DNA of 64,000 nucleotides, from assembly GCA_938048185.1 (NCBI GenBank), contig CALIVT010000002.1:1-64000 (forward strand). Direction: 5' to 3'. The translations under genes were made by a program, and so were the position numbers. The number at the start of each line of letters is the position of its first letter. Position 1 is the stretch's first letter. The notes under the pieces were generated by a model. The model made no database searches. It was given only the letters and a program-made list of their open reading frames with translations, and was not told the origin of the DNA. Positions 61,641 through 64,000 of the stretch are shown here, piece by piece. The DNA is from an uncultured Arenicella sp. Lineage in GTDB: Bacteria > Pseudomonadota > Gammaproteobacteria > Arenicellales > Arenicellaceae.

Positions 61641-63029
61641 TTATGTTTTGTTCTTAGCTGGTCGGTGCCAGCCGTCGATTTGTCGCTGCTTAGTACGACT
61701 GATCGCGAGCTTATTCTCGCCAACATTCGCAGTAATGGTCGAGCCCGCGCCAATTGTTGCACCATCGGCAATCGTCACGGGCGCAACTAACTGACAATCA
61801 GACCCTACAAAGACGTCTTTGCCAATGGTGGTTTTATGCTTATTAGCACCGTCGTAATTACACGTAATCACGCCGGCACCGACATTGGTGTTGCTTCCCA
61901 CTGTCGCATCACCCACGTAACTCAAGTGATTCACTTTCGCACCGACGTCGAGCTGGGCATTCTTGGTCTCAACAAAATTACCAATGCGCACATTATCACC
62001 CAACACCGTGCCCGGGCGTAGACGCGCAAACGGGCCTACATTGACACCGGCACCTAAGCTAGCGCTGTCGATTACGGTATTCGGGTGTATGTTGGCATTA
62101 TCTTCAATCGTACTGGCCGTGATGACGCAGTTTGGCGCAATGTTCACAAAGCTACCAATGCGCGTCGGCCCCTGAATCACGACGTTAATATCAATGACGG
62201 TATCTTGACCAATTTGCACGTCGCCGCGAATATCAACTCGCGAAGGGTCGATAAAAGTGACACCTTGCTCCATCAGCGCACGCGCACGCGCGCGCTGATA
62301 CAAGCGCTCCACTTCGGCCAATTGCACTCGACTATTTATACCCATTACCTCGGCGTTGTCCGTCGGGTGGAGCGCCGCTATCGGGTTACCGTCAGCATAA
62401 GCGAGGCCGATCACATCCGTTAGATAGAATTCTTTTTGCGCATTACTATTATTAACCTTAGATAGCCAGCCGTCTAAACTTTCCTTATCTGCGCAAATAA
62501 TCCCTGAATTAATTTCTTTAATGGCCTGCTCATTAGCATTCGCCTCTTTTTGCTCAACAATGCCAGTAACTGCATTCGTATCATCGCGCGTAATTCTGCC
62601 TAAACCGTCAGGATCACTCAATATTGCGGTAAGTAGCACCAGCGGCGAGGTTGCCATAGCGTCGACCATGGCGCGCAAGGTACGTGCCTTGATAAGCGGC
62701 ACGTCCGCCGTCAGCATCAATACGTTTGCACTACCACTGATCGATGGCAACGCCTGCGACACGGCATGTCCGGTACCGAGCTGTTCCGTTTGCTCGACCC
62801 AGTTAATCAGCTCAATTGACGGGTACGTCTTGAACGCGTCAATGACTTGCTCCTTACCATGCCCAACCACAATATGTATTTTCTCAGGCTGCAGCACCAG
62901 CGCACTGTCGACCACATGCATTAGGAGTGGCGTATTGGCAATACAATGTAACACCTTCGGCGTATCTGAACGCATTCGGCTACCCTTGCCAGCGGCGAGA
63001 ATAACGATATGAAGTGGTTTTTGGCTCAT
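61641..63029 (-). CDS. glmU: Bifunctional UDP-N-acetylglucosamine pyrophosphorylase / glucosamine-1-phosphate acetyltransferase
   Basis: GlmU acetylates glucosamine 1-phosphate and joins it to UTP. The 462-aa product has the uridylyltransferase motif ILAAGKGSRMRSDTPKVLH near the start, TADVPLI, and EFYLTDVIGLA. The C-terminal left-handed beta-helix has hexapeptide repeats and the acetyltransferase segment HLSYVGDATVGSNTNVGAGVITCNYDG. It directly precedes glmS, the next enzyme's supplier, so the two UDP-GlcNAc genes are linked. It is divergent from pdxA. Confidence 0.98.
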   Translation of the reverse strand: MSQKPLHIVILAAGKGSRMRSDTPKVLHCIANTPLLMHVVDSALVLQPEKIHIVVGHGKEQVIDAFKTYPSIELINWVEQTEQLGTGHAVSQALPSISGSANVLMLTADVPLIKARTLRAMVDAMATSPLVLLTAILSDPDGLGRITRDDTNAVTGIVEQKEANANEQAIKEINSGIICADKESLDGWLSKVNNSNAQKEFYLTDVIGLAYADGNPIAALHPTDNAEVMGINSRVQLAEVERLYQRARARALMEQGVTFIDPSRVDIRGDVQIGQDTVIDINVVIQGPTRIGSFVNIAPNCVITASTIEDNANIHPNTVIDSASLGAGVNVGPFARLRPGTVLGDNVRIGNFVETKNAQLDVGAKVNHLSYVGDATVGSNTNVGAGVITCNYDGANKHKTTIGKDVFVGSDCQLVAPVTIADGATIGAGSTITANVGENKLAISRTKQRQIDGWHRPAKNKT

Positions 63030-63119
63030 GGTAAATCCGAGAAGATCTAAAGTATGGATTCTAGCAAACCACGACCACTCTAACGAGACAAAATAAGCGC
63101 TAGTGTTGCTAGGTCACGT

Positions 63120-63125
63120 TATAAT
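63120..63125 (+). promoter_or_regulatory. -10-like box 6 nt before pdxA ATG
   Basis: A perfect TATAAT ends 6 nt before the pdxA ATG, where transcription would start at the A of ATG. No Shine-Dalgarno is present and no clear -35 was found. Confidence 0.35.
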
Positions 63126-63131
63126 GCGGTA

Positions 63132-64000
63132 ATGAAATCGACGCACAAAATCGCCTACACCGTCGGCGAGCCCGCGGGCATTGGCCCGGAACTTATTCTT
63201 CAGCTCGCGCAAACCGACGATCTAAGCGATGTGATCGTAATAGGCGACGCTCGACTACTCAAGCAACGCGCTGAAACCTTGGGCCTCAGTCTCGACAACC
63301 TAGCCGTACTCGACACCCCCGTTAATGATTTTAGGGTCTGTGGGCAGCCAGATACCAGTAATGTTGATGGCGTTATTAACATGCTTAACCGCGCCATAGA
63401 TGGGTGTTTAAATCATGAATTTGCAGCCATGGTCACCGGCCCACTACACAAAGGCATTATCAACGACGCTGGGATAGATTTCTCGGGGCATACAGAATAC
63501 TTGGCAGAGCGCACTAAGGCCGCCAAACCGGTTATGCTGCTAGCCACCTCGTCGTTACGCGTCGCCTTAGTGACCACTCACCTTCCGCTTAAAGACGTGT
63601 GCGCCGCAATTACCGAAGAGTTGATCATTGAAATTTGTCAGATTATCAACCAAGACTTACGTCAAAAGTACGCCATTGATGAGCCAAGACTGATTGTGTG
63701 CGGCTTGAACCCTCACGCCGGAGAAGGGGGCCATTTAGGCATGGAAGAAATCGATATAATCGAGCCGGCTTTAGCCAAGCTAAAAGAGCAAGGCATTAAT
63801 GTTGTGGGCCCGTTACCCGCCGACACCTTGTTTACGCCTAAATACTTAGATAAGGCCGACGTGGCGGTCGCAATGTATCACGACCAAGGGCTGCCAGTGT
63901 TAAAGTCACAAGGTTTTGGTGACGCGGCGAATATAACCCTCGGCTTACCGATTATTCGCACATCAGTTGACCATGGAACAGCGTTTGATCTCGCGGGCAC
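63132..64000 (+). CDS. pdxA: 4-hydroxythreonine-4-phosphate dehydrogenase (3' end cut by window edge)
   Basis: PdxA oxidises 4-phosphohydroxy-L-threonine in pyridoxal phosphate synthesis. The visible 289 codons start with [46 protein letters not shown] carries a metal-binding His, [14 protein letters not shown] the next, and [44 protein letters not shown] runs to the edge with the third. The frame is intact. An ATG at 63132 gives the family start. Confidence 0.95.
   Translation, partial: [289 protein letters not shown]

Overview
The window is chromosomal DNA of a gammaproteobacterium with near-balanced GC. The evidence is family-level: ubiB-ubiJ-ubiE, dapF-DUF484-xerC, rsmD-coaD-yfhL, ftsY-ftsE-ftsX, cytochrome c4 divergent from engB, polA divergent from a DUF2782 gene, and zapE. 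I cannot name the genus. There is no tRNA, rRNA, CRISPR array, prophage or transposase gene. Almost everything is housekeeping, with small lineage-specific genes between.

Layout. 1-2954 (minus): rpe, then a trp leader peptide with an attenuator-like region, then trpE and trpG (cut by the edge). 3.1-7.7 kb (minus): an HtrA/DegQ homologue without its catalytic serine motif, a 5'-nucleotidase, dinB and ung. 7.8-9.1 kb (plus): a tiny ORF, a small secreted helical protein and a Prx5-type peroxiredoxin, with two terminators. 9.1-18.4 kb (minus): a lipoprotein, a YCII protein, a Tas-type aldo/keto reductase, an AddA/AddB-like helicase-nuclease pair and an SDR. 18.5-21.3 kb (plus): a structured leader and the overlapping spermidine operon speD-speE-ornithine decarboxylase. 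21.4-30.5 kb: cytochrome c4, engB, a three-way-junction palindrome, an envelope group (M14 peptidase, L,D-transpeptidase, coiled-coil protein) and polA. 30.6-35.2 kb: DUF2782, a secreted Cys protein, zapE, gamma-carbonic anhydrase, TspO and a medium-chain dehydrogenase with foreign codon use. 35.2-41.8 kb: PBP1b with a neighbouring TPR lipoprotein (LpoP-like candidate), a dynamin-family GTPase behind a strong promoter, and two PEGA-like lipoproteins. 42.0-49.5 kb: yfhL-coaD-rsmD, ftsYEX, ubiquinone genes and DUF971. 49.6-57.6 kb: a thioesterase, membrane proteins, a cytochrome b561-YceI fusion, xerC, DUF484, dapF, a YrfG-type phosphatase, a GNAT and an alpha/beta hydrolase. 57.6-64 kb: uvrD, glmS, glmU and pdxA (cut by the edge).

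How the genes work together. glmS and glmU make UDP-GlcNAc, dapF makes meso-DAP, PBP1b polymerises peptidoglycan, and the M14 peptidase and L,D-transpeptidase are predicted to edit it. ODC, SpeD and SpeE together turn ornithine and S-adenosylmethionine into spermidine. AddAB-like, UvrD, DinB, Ung and PolA cover DNA repair.

The most interesting signals are the serine-less HtrA homologue (3811-3843), the speD leader that can hide its ribosome-binding site (18586-18667), the trp attenuator with a Trp-Arg-Arg-Trp leader peptide (2111-2213), the 76-bp three-way-junction palindrome (23077-23152), the operator-like promoter and folded leader of the dynamin gene (38619-38805), and several genes whose -10-like box lies 6-9 nt before the ATG. 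I did not find a clear new multi-gene defence or mobile system.
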